Assembly (NCBI RefSeq): GCF_002812045.1
Contig: NZ_NPEG01000002.1
Coordinates: forward strand, 62,001 to 126,000
Reading direction: 5' to 3'
From: Leptospira haakeii
GTDB taxonomy: Bacteria > Spirochaetota > Leptospiria > Leptospirales > Leptospiraceae
DNA length: 64,000 nucleotides
Shown: positions 28,186 through 37,634 of the stretch, one piece after another
How positions within the stretch are numbered: the stretch's first letter is position 1
Layout: the number at the start of each line of letters is the position of its first letter
The notes under the pieces: model-generated
Databases searched by the model: none
Told to the model about the DNA's origin: nothing
What the model saw: only the letters and a program-made list of their open reading frames with translations
Translations under genes and position numbers: made by a program

Positions 28186-30024
28186 TTATTTGGAATGGTA
28201 GTACAAGTCTCTTTTGTAAGAAGGAAGAGCTGTTTTATTCTTCTTAGAATTTTCTAGAGCCTTATCTTTTTCTTCATCGATCCACCATAAAGATTTGGCA
28301 GCGCCTTCTCCGGAATATCTGGCAAGTGGATTTTCAGGAGTTCCAAATCTATTCCAATAAAGGACTCTTGTAGATTTAATTCCCCAAAGAAGAACATACG
28401 GAACTTCTTTAGTTAAGATCTTATCTATCTTCTTCAAGATTTCCGTTCTTTTTTTAATATCGAATTCCGTTTTTTGCTGCTCGATGAGCTTGTCTATATC
28501 CGAATTTTTGAAACCGTTATAATTATTCTGTCCGTTCTCATTTGCATATTTGGAATCCCAATGATGTTCCGGATCCGGGAATGAACTTCCTGCACCCCAA
28601 GCCGCCCAGGTAACATCGAAATCATACTTGTCCATTCTTTCAGACCAGTTAGCAAGATCCGTGCTCTCAATAGTAACTTGGATACCGAGTTCTTTCACCC
28701 TTTCCATGAATAGAGTAAAATATTTTTCTACACTTCTATCTCTTTCCAGGATATGGATCACAAATTGTTGCCCGTCTTTTTCCAAGAAACCTTTTGCGTT
28801 CGGTTTCCATCCTGCCTCTGCAAAAAGTTTTTTAGCAACCTCAGGATCGTAATCGATGGCAGGATTCGGCAATTGTCCTTCTTCCCATACTGAACCGTAA
28901 TAAGAATCAGTAAGTTGATATTCTCCGAATGCAAGTTTGTCCACCATGAGCTTTCTGTTCACTAAATGAGCGATCGCCTTTCGGATACGAACATCATCGA
29001 AAGGTTTTCTTCTCATATTGAATGCCCAGCCTTGGAAGCCCGACTTTTTATCATTATAGATTTTTTGTTTTATGATATAATTTTTATCAAAAGGTTCTCC
29101 GGTTGTATCCTGAACCCAAGTAGCAGCCTTATAAACAGGATATAAGTCTATATCACCTTTTTTGAATGCTTGAAATGCTACCGCATCATCATTAAATACT
29201 TTGAAGATAAGAGTATCGAAATTGTCAGTCCCTCTGTAAAAAGGATAGGCTCTCATCCAATAATCGTTCCTACGTTTCATTTTCACGTAGATCCCTTTTT
29301 TAGCGGACTGCAATTCATAAGGTCCGGAGATCACAGGGAACTCGAAATTTTCCTTATTAAAATCCTTTCCGTTATAATAATGTTCCGGAAGAATAAAAAA
29401 TTCGTAAGCTATAAATTCAAAGTTTTTCCAGTGAATCTCTTTTTGAGTAAACTCCACTTCGAATTCATTCACTAACTTCGGTGCTTCGAAACGAGAAAGG
29501 TCAATCCTATGAAGAGCGGTATTATTTTTCTTATTCATGATGATTTCATAAGTGTATAATACGTCTTTAGCGGTAATAGGTTTACCATCGCTCCATTTAG
29601 CGTTTTTATCTAAATTGAATGTAAAAGTTTTTTTATCAGAAGAGATCTTCCAAGAAGAAGCAATTTTAGGAAGAGGTTCCAATGTAATTGGATGTCTTTC
29701 TAAAAGAGGTTCGAACATCTGGCCAAAGATCTCGGCAGTGGTAGAAAAATTCTCTAAATACCAATTCAAGGATTTAGGATACTGATGGCTATAGATCCTG
29801 AATATTCCTCCTCTTTTTGCGTTAGGAGAAACGGCTGGATTCGGTTTTCTTAAAGCTTCCGGGATACTATTCGGATCTCCGTCCCAAGGAAGATCTTCAG
29901 TCGCCACTGAAATTTGGACTTCTTCCTTCTCTTTGCAACCGTTCGAAACAAACGTAATTACGGATAATAAAAGTGTAAAATAGCAAATGTTCAGGAGTTT
30001 GGAATTTTTTAGAGCAAGGTTCAA
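28186..30024 (-). CDS. Peptide-type ABC transporter substrate-binding lipoprotein (SBP family 5)
   Basis: A 612-residue extracellular solute-binding protein of the OppA/DppA family. The lipoprotein signal ends in FVSNGC. The family shows in FEPLLERHPITLEPLPKIAS, WSDGKPITAKDVLYTYE (~140-156 after the start) and RKAIAHLVNRKLMVDKL. The start is TTG 30024 because AAGAGGTG lies 5 bp upstream; the frame is open 20 codons further, to 30084, without signal character. It binds peptides or similar solutes in the periplasm. No permease or ATPase gene is near, so it must work with a transporter encoded elsewhere, or act as a sensor. The kinase-like gene follows at 14 bp. Confidence 0.92.
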   Translation of the reverse strand: MNLALKNSKLLNICYFTLLLSVITFVSNGCKEKEEVQISVATEDLPWDGDPNSIPEALRKPNPAVSPNAKRGGIFRIYSHQYPKSLNWYLENFSTTAEIFGQMFEPLLERHPITLEPLPKIASSWKISSDKKTFTFNLDKNAKWSDGKPITAKDVLYTYEIIMNKKNNTALHRIDLSRFEAPKLVNEFEVEFTQKEIHWKNFEFIAYEFFILPEHYYNGKDFNKENFEFPVISGPYELQSAKKGIYVKMKRRNDYWMRAYPFYRGTDNFDTLIFKVFNDDAVAFQAFKKGDIDLYPVYKAATWVQDTTGEPFDKNYIIKQKIYNDKKSGFQGWAFNMRRKPFDDVRIRKAIAHLVNRKLMVDKLAFGEYQLTDSYYGSVWEEGQLPNPAIDYDPEVAKKLFAEAGWKPNAKGFLEKDGQQFVIHILERDRSVEKYFTLFMERVKELGIQVTIESTDLANWSERMDKYDFDVTWAAWGAGSSFPDPEHHWDSKYANENGQNNYNGFKNSDIDKLIEQQKTEFDIKKRTEILKKIDKILTKEVPYVLLWGIKSTRVLYWNRFGTPENPLARYSGEGAAKSLWWIDEEKDKALENSKKNKTALPSYKRDLYYHSK

Positions 30025-30140
30025 AGCACACCTCTTAGGAATGTTCGTGTTCGAAAGCTTCCGGGAAAACCCGATTTCAGGCAAACTTAAATGTAAAATT
30101 TTCGATGAAAAGATAGAAGGATCAAACCCGCAGTTAATCC

Positions 30141-32174
30141 TTATTTAACCCTATGAGCAAAAACCACATCTGGGATCCGTTTTAAGTTGCCGAGGATCTC
30201 CTTCAATTGGTCCAAATGTTCCACTTCTATCATGAAGCGAGCCATCAAAGTATCCTTTTGTACTGTAGAAGCTCCGGCCTCCAATATATTCGTCTGGGTT
30301 CCTGAGATACTTTTTACCATCTCCAAGTAAATTCCCTGGCGATCCTTAGCTTTCACTTCTACTCGAACAGGAACCGGCTCCGTCTGGCCATAATCCCAAT
30401 CCACTGTGATCTGCCTGAGTTGTTCTTCTTCTCTTTGTTTTAACGCGACATTACAGTTCTTTTTATGAACGGAAACACCACGCCCTCTTGTTACGAAACC
30501 GATAATCTGGTCTCCAGGAAGAGGAGAACAACAACCAGAAAGTCGCACAGGAATATCCCTTAGTCCTGCGACCAAAATTTTTCCGCCGGCAACTTGGCCT
30601 TGCGTCTGAGTTTGTTTGGAAACTTTTTCGGAAGGCTTACGTTTAAGTTCTTCTAATACTTCTGCATTTAGTGTGAGCTCTGCTGCACTCTCCGCACCTT
30701 GTTCCAAATCCTTACTGGTTTCTTCTCTCAGTTTTCTGAAATAAGCCCGTAACTTTTGTCTGGCAGAAGGAGTTTTAACAATACGAAGCCAGATAGGAGA
30801 AGGTTTGGATCTTTTATCTACTACAACCTCTACCTGGTCACCACTGCGTAGTTCAGTCCGAAGAGGGATCATTCTACCGTTGATCTTTGCTCCCTTACAA
30901 TGTAAACCCACATCAGTATGGATTCTGAATGCAAAATCCAGAACGGTCGCACCTTTTGGAAGTTGTATAATTTCTCCCTTAGGAGTGAAAACGAATACCT
31001 CATCTTCATGAAGATCGTATTTTAGTTCTTCTAAAAATTCCTTAGGATCTAAAGAAGAATCCTGCCAAGTCTGTAAAACTTCCAACCACTTGACCGTTAG
31101 GTGTCTTTCGTTGGCATGAGTTTTACCTTCTTTGTATACCCAGTGAGCTGCGATCCCGAATTCAGCAATCGCATTCATCTCTGCAGTTCTGATCTGCACT
31201 TCTAAAGGTTTTCCATCAGGACCGATCACAGTTGTATGAAGTGATTGGTACATATTCGTCTTAGGAGTTGCGATATAATCCTTAAATCTTCCTGGAACAG
31301 GAGACCAAAGTGTATGCACAATTCCGAGAACTCCGTAACAGTCTTTGATCTCGTCCGTAACGATACGGATCGCTCTTAGATCAAAAATTTCATCGAAGGT
31401 TTTTTCCTTCGTTTTCATCTTACGATAAATAGAGAAAAAATGTTTTGCTCTTCCTTCTACATTCGCGTTGATCTGAATTTCTGCGAGTCTCTGTTTTAGG
31501 ATCAGCTGCAACTTTTCTATATAGTCTTCTCTTTCGGACTTTTTAGCACTGATCCTTTTTTTAATATCCTGGTATTCTTCCGGAAAGATAACTTGGAATG
31601 CTAGATCTTCCAGCTCAGATTTTACTGAATAGATACCAAGTCTTCCTGCAATAGGAGCGTATAATGAAAGAGTTTCGTTTGCGATCCTTCTCTGCTTTTC
31701 AGGAGGTTGGAAAGAAAGAGTTCTCATATTATGGGTCTTGTCTGCAAGCTTGATCAGAATAACCCGAATATCCTGTATGGTTGCGATAATGATCTTTCTA
31801 ATATTCTCAGCTGCCTCAGTCTCTTTGGATTGGCTTTTGATCTGAGAAATTTTAGTCACACCTTCCACAAGCTGAGTGATCTCAGTCCCGAAATCTCGGA
31901 CCATATCATCTCTAGTGTATTTTGTATCTTCTATCACATCATGAAGAATACCAGCAGAGATTACCTTCTCATCCAGACCCAACTCATATAAAATAAAACC
32001 TACTTGAAGAGGGTGAACAATATATGGCTCACCTGAAAGACGGAACTGGCCTTGGTGAGAATCTTCAGAAACCTTATAGGCCTTTTCGATCATTTCCAAG
32101 GCTTCGGGGCCCATGGTTTCCCGAACTCCTTCGATTAACATTTCTTTGGTGGCTGGAGCCTTAACAAATCCCAT
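30141..32174 (-). CDS. rel: Bifunctional (p)ppGpp synthetase/hydrolase, RelA/SpoT family
   Basis: Makes and degrades the stringent-response alarmone. The 677-residue protein has the HD hydrolase motif HDVIEDT (~75-81). In the synthetase domain, RFKDYIATPKTNMYQSLHTT (~294-313) carries the RxKD form typical of bifunctional enzymes rather than the ExDD form of RelA. A TGS domain (~390-450) and a C-terminal ACT domain (~605-675) follow. The start is ATG 32174 with AAGGACC upstream; the longer frame to 32303 lies inside nadC and is not Rel-like. The nadC stop is 2 bp away, so nadC and rel share a transcript. It is probably the only long Rel of the genome, but that cannot be seen here. Confidence 0.96.
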   Translation of the reverse strand: MGFVKAPATKEMLIEGVRETMGPEALEMIEKAYKVSEDSHQGQFRLSGEPYIVHPLQVGFILYELGLDEKVISAGILHDVIEDTKYTRDDMVRDFGTEITQLVEGVTKISQIKSQSKETEAAENIRKIIIATIQDIRVILIKLADKTHNMRTLSFQPPEKQRRIANETLSLYAPIAGRLGIYSVKSELEDLAFQVIFPEEYQDIKKRISAKKSEREDYIEKLQLILKQRLAEIQINANVEGRAKHFFSIYRKMKTKEKTFDEIFDLRAIRIVTDEIKDCYGVLGIVHTLWSPVPGRFKDYIATPKTNMYQSLHTTVIGPDGKPLEVQIRTAEMNAIAEFGIAAHWVYKEGKTHANERHLTVKWLEVLQTWQDSSLDPKEFLEELKYDLHEDEVFVFTPKGEIIQLPKGATVLDFAFRIHTDVGLHCKGAKINGRMIPLRTELRSGDQVEVVVDKRSKPSPIWLRIVKTPSARQKLRAYFRKLREETSKDLEQGAESAAELTLNAEVLEELKRKPSEKVSKQTQTQGQVAGGKILVAGLRDIPVRLSGCCSPLPGDQIIGFVTRGRGVSVHKKNCNVALKQREEEQLRQITVDWDYGQTEPVPVRVEVKAKDRQGIYLEMVKSISGTQTNILEAGASTVQKDTLMARFMIEVEHLDQLKEILGNLKRIPDVVFAHRVK

Positions 32175-32176
32175 TC

Positions 32177-33049
32177 TTAGGTCCTTATATCCAAACCGAG
32201 ATCCAAAAATCTGGTTGTATGAGTCAGGTATCCCATGCTCACTCCTACCCCAGGAAATTCGGACAATGCTTCTAATTTTTCCGGAGTGATACTTCCGGAA
32301 CATTCTATTAGGATTTTAGGATTTTTTTCTTTTACCCTTTGGAACGCTTTGCGTGTATCAGGTATATTAAAATTATCTAACAGTAAAACGTCTGGTTCCG
32401 CTTCGAGTGCATCTTCCAGTTGATCCAAAGAATCAATTTCTAATTCCACCATTCTTCCGGGAAAATTGGATCTGATCTTTCCCACTGGAATTTTTGCAGA
32501 TCCGAATAAAGCCAAATGATTGTCTTTGATCATTGCCATTTCAGAAAGATCCAATCTATGATTGGAACCTCCTCCACAATATACAGCATACTTTGCAAGT
32601 TTCCTGTAACCTGGCAGGGTCTTTCTGGTATCCAGGATCATTATACCCTTAGACCCGTACTGATCCACGATCTTTCTAGTCGAAGTAGAAATACCGGAAA
32701 GATATTGTAAGAAGTTTAGAAGGATTCTTTCTACTCGTAACATAGAGAGAAGGCTGCCTTGTATCTCAGCGATCTTGTCTCCTTTGACGAACTTTTCTCC
32801 ATCTTTAAAGAAGAAGTTAAACTGCAGATCTCCTTCTGAAAGTTTGGAAAGCACTTGAGAGACACCGCTACCACAAAGAATACCTTCTTCTCTTGCATTT
32901 AAGAATGCGATTGCTTTTTGATCTGGAGAGAATAAGGAAACAGACGTTATATCTTGGTCAGGACAATCCTCGTCCCAGGCCATTTTAGCTAGGGGAAAAT
33001 AATCCGCCTCGCTCGTCTCTGATATAGGCTTAGTATAAGCCCTCTTCAC
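32177..33049 (-). CDS. nadC: Nicotinate-nucleotide pyrophosphorylase (carboxylating)
   Basis: Converts quinolinate and PRPP to nicotinate mononucleotide in de novo NAD synthesis. The hallmark run ILDTRKTLPGYRKLAKYAV, then GGGSNHRLDLSEMAMIKDNH (~136-175), is complete and contains the Arg, Lys and His residues that bind quinolinate and PRPP. The 290-residue length is normal. The start is GTG 33049 with a GGTG-type site about 9 bp upstream. It is directly followed by rel. No nadA or nadB in the window. Confidence 0.97.
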   Translation of the reverse strand: MKRAYTKPISETSEADYFPLAKMAWDEDCPDQDITSVSLFSPDQKAIAFLNAREEGILCGSGVSQVLSKLSEGDLQFNFFFKDGEKFVKGDKIAEIQGSLLSMLRVERILLNFLQYLSGISTSTRKIVDQYGSKGIMILDTRKTLPGYRKLAKYAVYCGGGSNHRLDLSEMAMIKDNHLALFGSAKIPVGKIRSNFPGRMVELEIDSLDQLEDALEAEPDVLLLDNFNIPDTRKAFQRVKEKNPKILIECSGSITPEKLEALSEFPGVGVSMGYLTHTTRFLDLGLDIRT

Positions 33050-33124
33050 TTGGAATTCACCGCTAAGTAAAACTGTTTCGAATAATAAATGAGGATCAAG
33101 CGGAATTCTAGATTTTCATACTTC

Positions 33125-33157
33125 ATAAAAAAGAAAGGCCCGGAAAAATCCGAGCCT
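33125..33157 (-). terminator. Rho-independent terminator after the LysM lipoprotein gene
   Basis: On the minus strand an 8-bp stem, AGGCTCGG with CCGGGCCT (one G-T pair), encloses ATTTTT and is followed by TTCTTTTTT. It lies 37 bp beyond the stop of the LysM gene and separates it from nadC. Confidence 0.85.
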
Positions 33158-33193
33158 CACATTTGTTAGAGTTGCTAAAATATTAGACTTAAA

Positions 33194-34789
33194 TCAACGA
33201 GCTTCTTCGTCGCTTTCCTGTTCACCAGAATCAGAAGGTTGCTCATTTCCTGTAGAAGGTGCCGGAGTAGTAGGCTCTTCTTCTTCCGGTTCTTGCTCAG
33301 AAGTGGAAGCAGGAGGAGTTGTAGTCTCTTCCTTCTTCTCCTCTGGAGTAGATGCTTCTACTTTGTCACTTCCAGTCTGCTTCTTAGGAGCTTTTTTAGG
33401 ATCAAACTTAGTGGATCCTTTAGCAGGTGGAATTAACAACACTTGTTTTGGATAAATCAAGTTTGCATTTCTGATCTTGCTGCGGTTCGCTTCGTAGATA
33501 CGTTTCCAAAGTTTAGAAGTGCCGTAATGTTGTTTGTAAGCTGCAATTCTCCAGAGGCAATCTGCAGGAATTTTCTTACGAACTACGTATTTTTTCCAAC
33601 CTTCAGGAAGTTCTCCGGAAGAAGAAGCAGTTGTATCTTCTCCTTTTCTTGTGGAAGAGGAGCTAGAGTCTCCTGCATCACCTTTGCGACCTGCGACTGA
33701 AGATCCAGTGCGTAATCTTTCTGCGATATCATCAGACTGATCTACTACGATGCGAGAAAGTCTGATCGCTTCTTCAGATCTACCGATAGAATCTTCATAT
33801 TTTTCGGAAGAATATAACTCTTCTGCGGAAGCTAAAGACTCATCCGCCGCTTTTAAGTTCTCGTCAGCTCTTTGGTAAGAAGTTTGGAGATCTTTGCTGG
33901 ATTTCAGTTTGGACTGATCGATTCCAGATAGTTTATCCTTAGCTTTTCCGATAGAATCTTTTGCTTCTACCTTCTTCTTAAGTGCATAAGCTTGGATATT
34001 TTTTGCTACGAGTTCTGCTGATTTTTTGCGGATATCATCAATATCGGAATAACCTTCTTTGATTTTTCCTTCGTCAATCTTACCTTTTGCTGCATTCAAA
34101 CGTTCTCTTGTTTGGGCTACTTCAGGATCTTGGCCACCTGCATATCTGTCCGCATCATCCAGATTTTTTTCGATATCTGCAAGAGAATCGATCAACTGTT
34201 GTTTTTGGGAAAGAGCCAAAGACTTGGCATCAGTTGCTGCCTTTTTGGACTCCAGATATTTTTTATTACTTTGTTCGTACTGATCGAAAGCGGCAAGACG
34301 AGTCTTAAGTTTAGCGTCGTCTCCAGATTCCTTAGGATAGGATTCCAAAGTGCGATCCGCATTATCTCTTAGAGTGTCCCCTTCTTTCTTAAGTTCTACT
34401 GCATTATTATAAGGTTCTGCAGCAAGTTGAGAAGCATAGGCCTCGTCCGCTTCGTTAATAGCGGTACTAGCTGATGCTTTGGACTCCTCGGTCAATTGAG
34501 GATAAGATTTTTCTAATGCATCGTACGCTTTACTTTTTGCGTATTCAGCGCTTTTTTTGGTCTCGCCCAAGTCTTCGTTAGAAGCCTTTTCATGAGCGGT
34601 CAAAAGACTTTTGCGAGCTTCCTCGAATTCTCCGGAAGCGTATCTTTCCGCGCCTGCATCTTTAGCGCGAGTGATAGCGGTTTTTGCTTCCGCCAATTCT
34701 TTTACGGGTAGTTCTGCCCCACAGGCAACTAGGAATCCTAAAACTCCCAGTACCAATGATGGGAACGATATAGCTCGAAAAGTTTTCAT
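33194..34789 (-). CDS. LysM-domain lipoprotein with helical repeat region
   Basis: A 531-residue lipoprotein; the signal ends in FLVAC. Residues ~25-350 are highly charged and Ala/Lys/Glu-rich helices with recurring YASGEFEEARKSL-like units, as in DUF4398-type proteins, and probably form a long helical bundle or coiled coil. A LysM domain at ~396-456 (WRIAAYKQHYGTSKLWKRIY, then NLIYPKQVLLIPP) should bind peptidoglycan. The last ~70 residues are low-complexity Glu/Thr/Pro/Ser. It probably ties the outer or inner membrane to the cell wall. The STAS gene ends 42 bp upstream on the same strand and may be cotranscribed. A strong terminator follows. Confidence 0.9.
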   Translation of the reverse strand: MKTFRAISFPSLVLGVLGFLVACGAELPVKELAEAKTAITRAKDAGAERYASGEFEEARKSLLTAHEKASNEDLGETKKSAEYAKSKAYDALEKSYPQLTEESKASASTAINEADEAYASQLAAEPYNNAVELKKEGDTLRDNADRTLESYPKESGDDAKLKTRLAAFDQYEQSNKKYLESKKAATDAKSLALSQKQQLIDSLADIEKNLDDADRYAGGQDPEVAQTRERLNAAKGKIDEGKIKEGYSDIDDIRKKSAELVAKNIQAYALKKKVEAKDSIGKAKDKLSGIDQSKLKSSKDLQTSYQRADENLKAADESLASAEELYSSEKYEDSIGRSEEAIRLSRIVVDQSDDIAERLRTGSSVAGRKGDAGDSSSSSTRKGEDTTASSSGELPEGWKKYVVRKKIPADCLWRIAAYKQHYGTSKLWKRIYEANRSKIRNANLIYPKQVLLIPPAKGSTKFDPKKAPKKQTGSDKVEASTPEEKKEETTTPPASTSEQEPEEEEPTTPAPSTGNEQPSDSGEQESDEEAR

Positions 34790-34831
34790 TTGTTTTGCAC
34801 CAGCCAGAGGATCGTTAAAAAAGTGCCTTAC

Positions 34832-35167
34832 TTATTTGAAGGCAGCGACTGCATCAGCTTCGTTATCAAAGATCTCGAAGAATGACGTTAATTTAGTTAA
34901 TTCAAATACCTTTCTTACGGAACCCGCAACATTGATAATCTTAAGTCCACCCTGGTATTTTTTTAAGTTAGAGAGGCTGGAAATCAAAGCACCGATTCCG
35001 GATGAGTCGATATAAGAGACCTTTTCCAGATTGATAATAGTATAGTATTTCTGCTCTTCAATGAGCTTTGCGATCACATCCTTAATCTCAGGGGCGTTGT
35101 ATAAATCGATCTCCCCATTGATGTCCAGAATTACGATGTTACCGCTTTCCCTTCTGGTGATTTCCAT
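34832..35167 (-). CDS. STAS-domain anti-sigma factor antagonist (second copy)
   Basis: A 111-residue SpoIIAA/RsbV-like protein. SYIDSSGIGALISSL (~50-64) contains the phosphorylatable serine, and LTKLTSFFEIFDNEADAV is the family's C-terminal helix region. It differs from the copy at 14111-14452 at many positions, so it is a separate paralogue and not a recent duplicate. It sits upstream of the LysM lipoprotein gene; its kinase partner is not in the window. Confidence 0.92.
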   Translation of the reverse strand: MEITRRESGNIVILDINGEIDLYNAPEIKDVIAKLIEEQKYYTIINLEKVSYIDSSGIGALISSLSNLKKYQGGLKIINVAGSVRKVFELTKLTSFFEIFDNEADAVAAFK

Positions 35168-35236
35168 AAAAAATCAGCAACTCCTTTCTTTATCTGTTTG
35201 AACCATCCTACAATAGGGGGGTCATTCTCTATATAG

Positions 35237-36361
35237 TCAACGAGAAATTTCCGGTGTTTCGTACAAATTTTTCCATTTAACGAAAAACTCGCTGAAATTT
35301 CCAACTTCGATGGAATGTCGAAGTTCTTTCATGAACTTTTTCATAAAATGCAAATTATGGTACGTGCTCAAGGAAAATGCACTTAGCTCTTTCACGTGAT
35401 GTAGGTGTCTGATATACCCAATACTGTATCTTTTACACACTTTACATTCGCATTCCGGGTCCATCGGCTCATCTCGAAACTTCCATTTTTCATTTCTGAG
35501 ATTCACCTTTCCTTGAGAGGTGAACACTTGCCCATTTCTAGCATTGCGGGTGGGAAGAACGCAATCAAACATATCGACTCCGTTTCGAACTCCTTCCAAA
35601 ATATCCGGAACAGTTCCTACTCCCATCAGATATAATGGTCTAGTCCGATCGGTGTAAGAGGAAATTCCTTCCATAGTCCGAATAAAATCAGGTCTCGGCT
35701 CTCCGACAGAGAGACCTCCAATCGCAATTCCGGAGAAAGGAAGTGAGCGGATCTTGTCCAAACTCTCCAATCTCAGATCTAAATTGGTCCCACCTTGGAA
35801 AATCCCGAATAGAAATTGATTACGTTTGTCTTTCGCCCAATAGTTTACGGCTTCTTCCGCCCAGCGATGAGTCCTGTCTAGAGCATCCTTGATCCGAGCA
35901 ACAGTTCCATCTCCAGGAGGACAATCATCCAGGACCATCATGATGTCTGAGCCGATCGCTCTTTGGATATCGATCACTTTCTCCGGAGTGAAAAAATGAG
36001 GACTTCCGTCGATATGAGAACGGAACTCCACACCTTCCTTCTTAAATTTCACGAGAGAATTCAGGCTGAAAACTTGAAAACCACCGCTGTCTGTGAGTAG
36101 AGCTTTTTTGTAAGAAACGAAGTTTTTGAGTCCGCCGAATTTTTCCAGGACCTCTGTGCCTGGGCGAAGATACAGATGATATGTATTTCCTAAGATCAGT
36201 TCATAACCTAACTCATCAATATCGTCGGAGTCCAAAGACTTGATTGCACCTCTTGTGCCCACAGGCATGAATACAGGTGTTGGAATTTCTATTCCGTTGA
36301 GAGATAAGGTTCCGGTCCGAGCGAAAGAATTTGGGTCTGAAACTCTGGATCTATAGATCAT
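35237..36361 (-). CDS. tgt: tRNA-guanine transglycosylase (queuine/preQ1)
   Basis: Swaps guanine-34 for preQ1 in tRNAs with GUN anticodons during queuosine synthesis. [13 protein letters not shown] (~87-99) holds one catalytic Asp, [12 protein letters not shown] is the substrate loop, and the zinc site [10 protein letters not shown]...H is near ~305-335. The start is ATG 36361, which overlaps the fur stop as ATGA; the longer frame to 36391 lies inside fur. With 374 residues it has normal length. It is translationally coupled to the upstream Fur-family gene. Confidence 0.96.
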   Translation of the reverse strand: MIYRSRVSDPNSFARTGTLSLNGIEIPTPVFMPVGTRGAIKSLDSDDIDELGYELILGNTYHLYLRPGTEVLEKFGGLKNFVSYKKALLTDSGGFQVFSLNSLVKFKKEGVEFRSHIDGSPHFFTPEKVIDIQRAIGSDIMMVLDDCPPGDGTVARIKDALDRTHRWAEEAVNYWAKDKRNQFLFGIFQGGTNLDLRLESLDKIRSLPFSGIAIGGLSVGEPRPDFIRTMEGISSYTDRTRPLYLMGVGTVPDILEGVRNGVDMFDCVLPTRNARNGQVFTSQGKVNLRNEKWKFRDEPMDPECECKVCKRYSIGYIRHLHHVKELSAFSLSTYHNLHFMKKFMKELRHSIEVGNFSEFFVKWKNLYETPEISR

Positions 36362-36846
36362 TTTTTGTTCGGACAATTCGGATCCAAACAAGTGCCGTAA
36401 ATATTCAAGCTATGACCAGTGATCTTAAATCCGTTGCTTGCAGCAGCCTGCTCTTGCAACTGTTCGATCCTCTCATCCATGAATTCTACGATCCTGCCGC
36501 AGTCTCCACAGATAATATGATCGTGATGAGTATGACCTATAATATGTTCGTAATACTTATAATCTTGGCCGAAATTATGCTCCTGCAATAATTTCGCTTC
36601 TACCATGATGGATAGAATTCTGTAAATCGTGGCCTTGGAAATTTTATCCCTTTGGTCCTTGAATTCTTCCAAAAGGCTTTCCGCGGTAAAGTGATTGTGC
36701 AGGGAGAAAATACGTTCTGCGACTAACATCCTTTGGTTGGTGATCTTTAGTCCCTTTTTCTGTAAGTAATCAGAAAAAGTTTTCATCTCCATCCGGATGG
36801 AATCGTCTACGGTTTTCAGAATTTCAGTTTCTCGGTCTTTATTCAT
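36358..36846 (-). CDS. Fur-family metal- or peroxide-responsive regulator
   Basis: A 162-residue Fur-superfamily repressor: winged helix at ~25-90 ([33 protein letters not shown]), then the metal-sensing domain with [20 protein letters not shown] and a second Cys pair CLDPNC, so a structural zinc site is likely. Whether it is Fur, Zur or PerR cannot be decided by eye. The 36846 ATG lacks a Shine-Dalgarno site; ATG 36786, with GGA 5 bp upstream, would give a 142-residue protein that still contains the whole fold. It is followed by tgt with an ATGA overlap. Confidence 0.9.
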   Translation of the reverse strand: MNKDRETEILKTVDDSIRMEMKTFSDYLQKKGLKITNQRMLVAERIFSLHNHFTAESLLEEFKDQRDKISKATIYRILSIMVEAKLLQEHNFGQDYKYYEHIIGHTHHDHIICGDCGRIVEFMDERIEQLQEQAAASNGFKITGHSLNIYGTCLDPNCPNKK

Positions 36847-36982
36847 TTTTCAGGAGGAATGGAACTCACTTGCAGAATTTTCCTTTCGAATCAAGGAATC
36901 TGAGCGTTCACATTCTTTTCCACAATTTAAGATCCGGTTATGAGAATTATCAAGTGGAATTTCATTTTTAGGAAATGAAATA

Positions 36983-37543
36983 CTACTCTTCCTCACCTTC
37001 TATCTTGCCCGCTATAGAATAGTACCAGGCTCTTTCCAATTCTTCTGCGATACGAACCGCAAGAATTTTGAGTAATCTGGTCTGGGCCTGCCCCTCCGTT
37101 TCCATAAAACCAACTTGGTCAGAATAGATAATTCTTGCAGGGATCTCGGTTCTTTCTAATGGAATTTTTTCGCCTCCAGCTTTCTGGAGTTCTACCTTAC
37201 AAACAACGAACATTTCTTTGCTCAATTGTTGGCCACCCTGATCTAAAAGAGCTCCTACCTGTTGGTAATGACTGATCTCTCCATAGATACGATATGCGGC
37301 TTGGGACTTCTCCCTGGTTTGGATAAATCTTCCTCTATAGTTGATCTCTTGTTTTACCAAATCGGAAAGAGTAGTATGCATTGCGATCCCATAGGAATTG
37401 TTCCGAAAATTCTGCACATACACAGTACGTCTGGAATCAGGGATAGGAATGCCGTCGATTTTAGGAGGATTGCCGGGCTCCCGAGTCAGATAGGTGCAAT
37501 GGCTTAGGCAAAAAACCAGAAAAATCGGAACAAGAAGCCTCAT
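36983..37543 (-). CDS. lptE: LptE-like LPS-assembly lipoprotein
   Basis: A 186-residue lipoprotein, signal ending in CLSHC. The body reads like LptE: SRRTVYVQNFRNNSYGIAMH (the RTVYVENFxN start strand), then HTTLSDLVKQEINYRGRF, AAYRIYGEISHYQQVG and a C-terminal helix RLLKILAVRIAEELERAW. LptE plugs and helps assemble the LptD channel that delivers LPS to the outer leaflet. ATG 37543 is chosen because the signal peptide begins there; the frame to 37588 has no function. It is divergent from the M23 peptidase gene, 91 bp away. The lptD gene is not in the window. Confidence 0.68.
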   Translation of the reverse strand: MRLLVPIFLVFCLSHCTYLTREPGNPPKIDGIPIPDSRRTVYVQNFRNNSYGIAMHTTLSDLVKQEINYRGRFIQTREKSQAAYRIYGEISHYQQVGALLDQGGQQLSKEMFVVCKVELQKAGGEKIPLERTEIPARIIYSDQVGFMETEGQAQTRLLKILAVRIAEELERAWYYSIAGKIEGEEE

Positions 37544-37634
37544 AACATCAGGCTTTTCCCCAAGTATGAGGCTGCAAGAAAATTTCATAGATTTCAGGCT
37601 TTACAATTTTGAGGAACCAGATCTGAATTCGCAA

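Noticed and set aside
36851..36899. AGGAGGAATG on the plus strand upstream of fur as a small gene
   Set aside because: The site is only 1-2 bp from the ATG, and the frame closes after 14 codons.
36946..36952. ATTATCA near the fur promoter as a Fur box
   Set aside because: Only one 7-bp half-site matches; the partner half is CTCATAA-like and does not fit.
36957..36980. A/T-rich hairpin between fur and lptE as a terminator
   Set aside because: The 8-bp stem ATTTCATT/AATGAAAT has no G/C core and no T-run.
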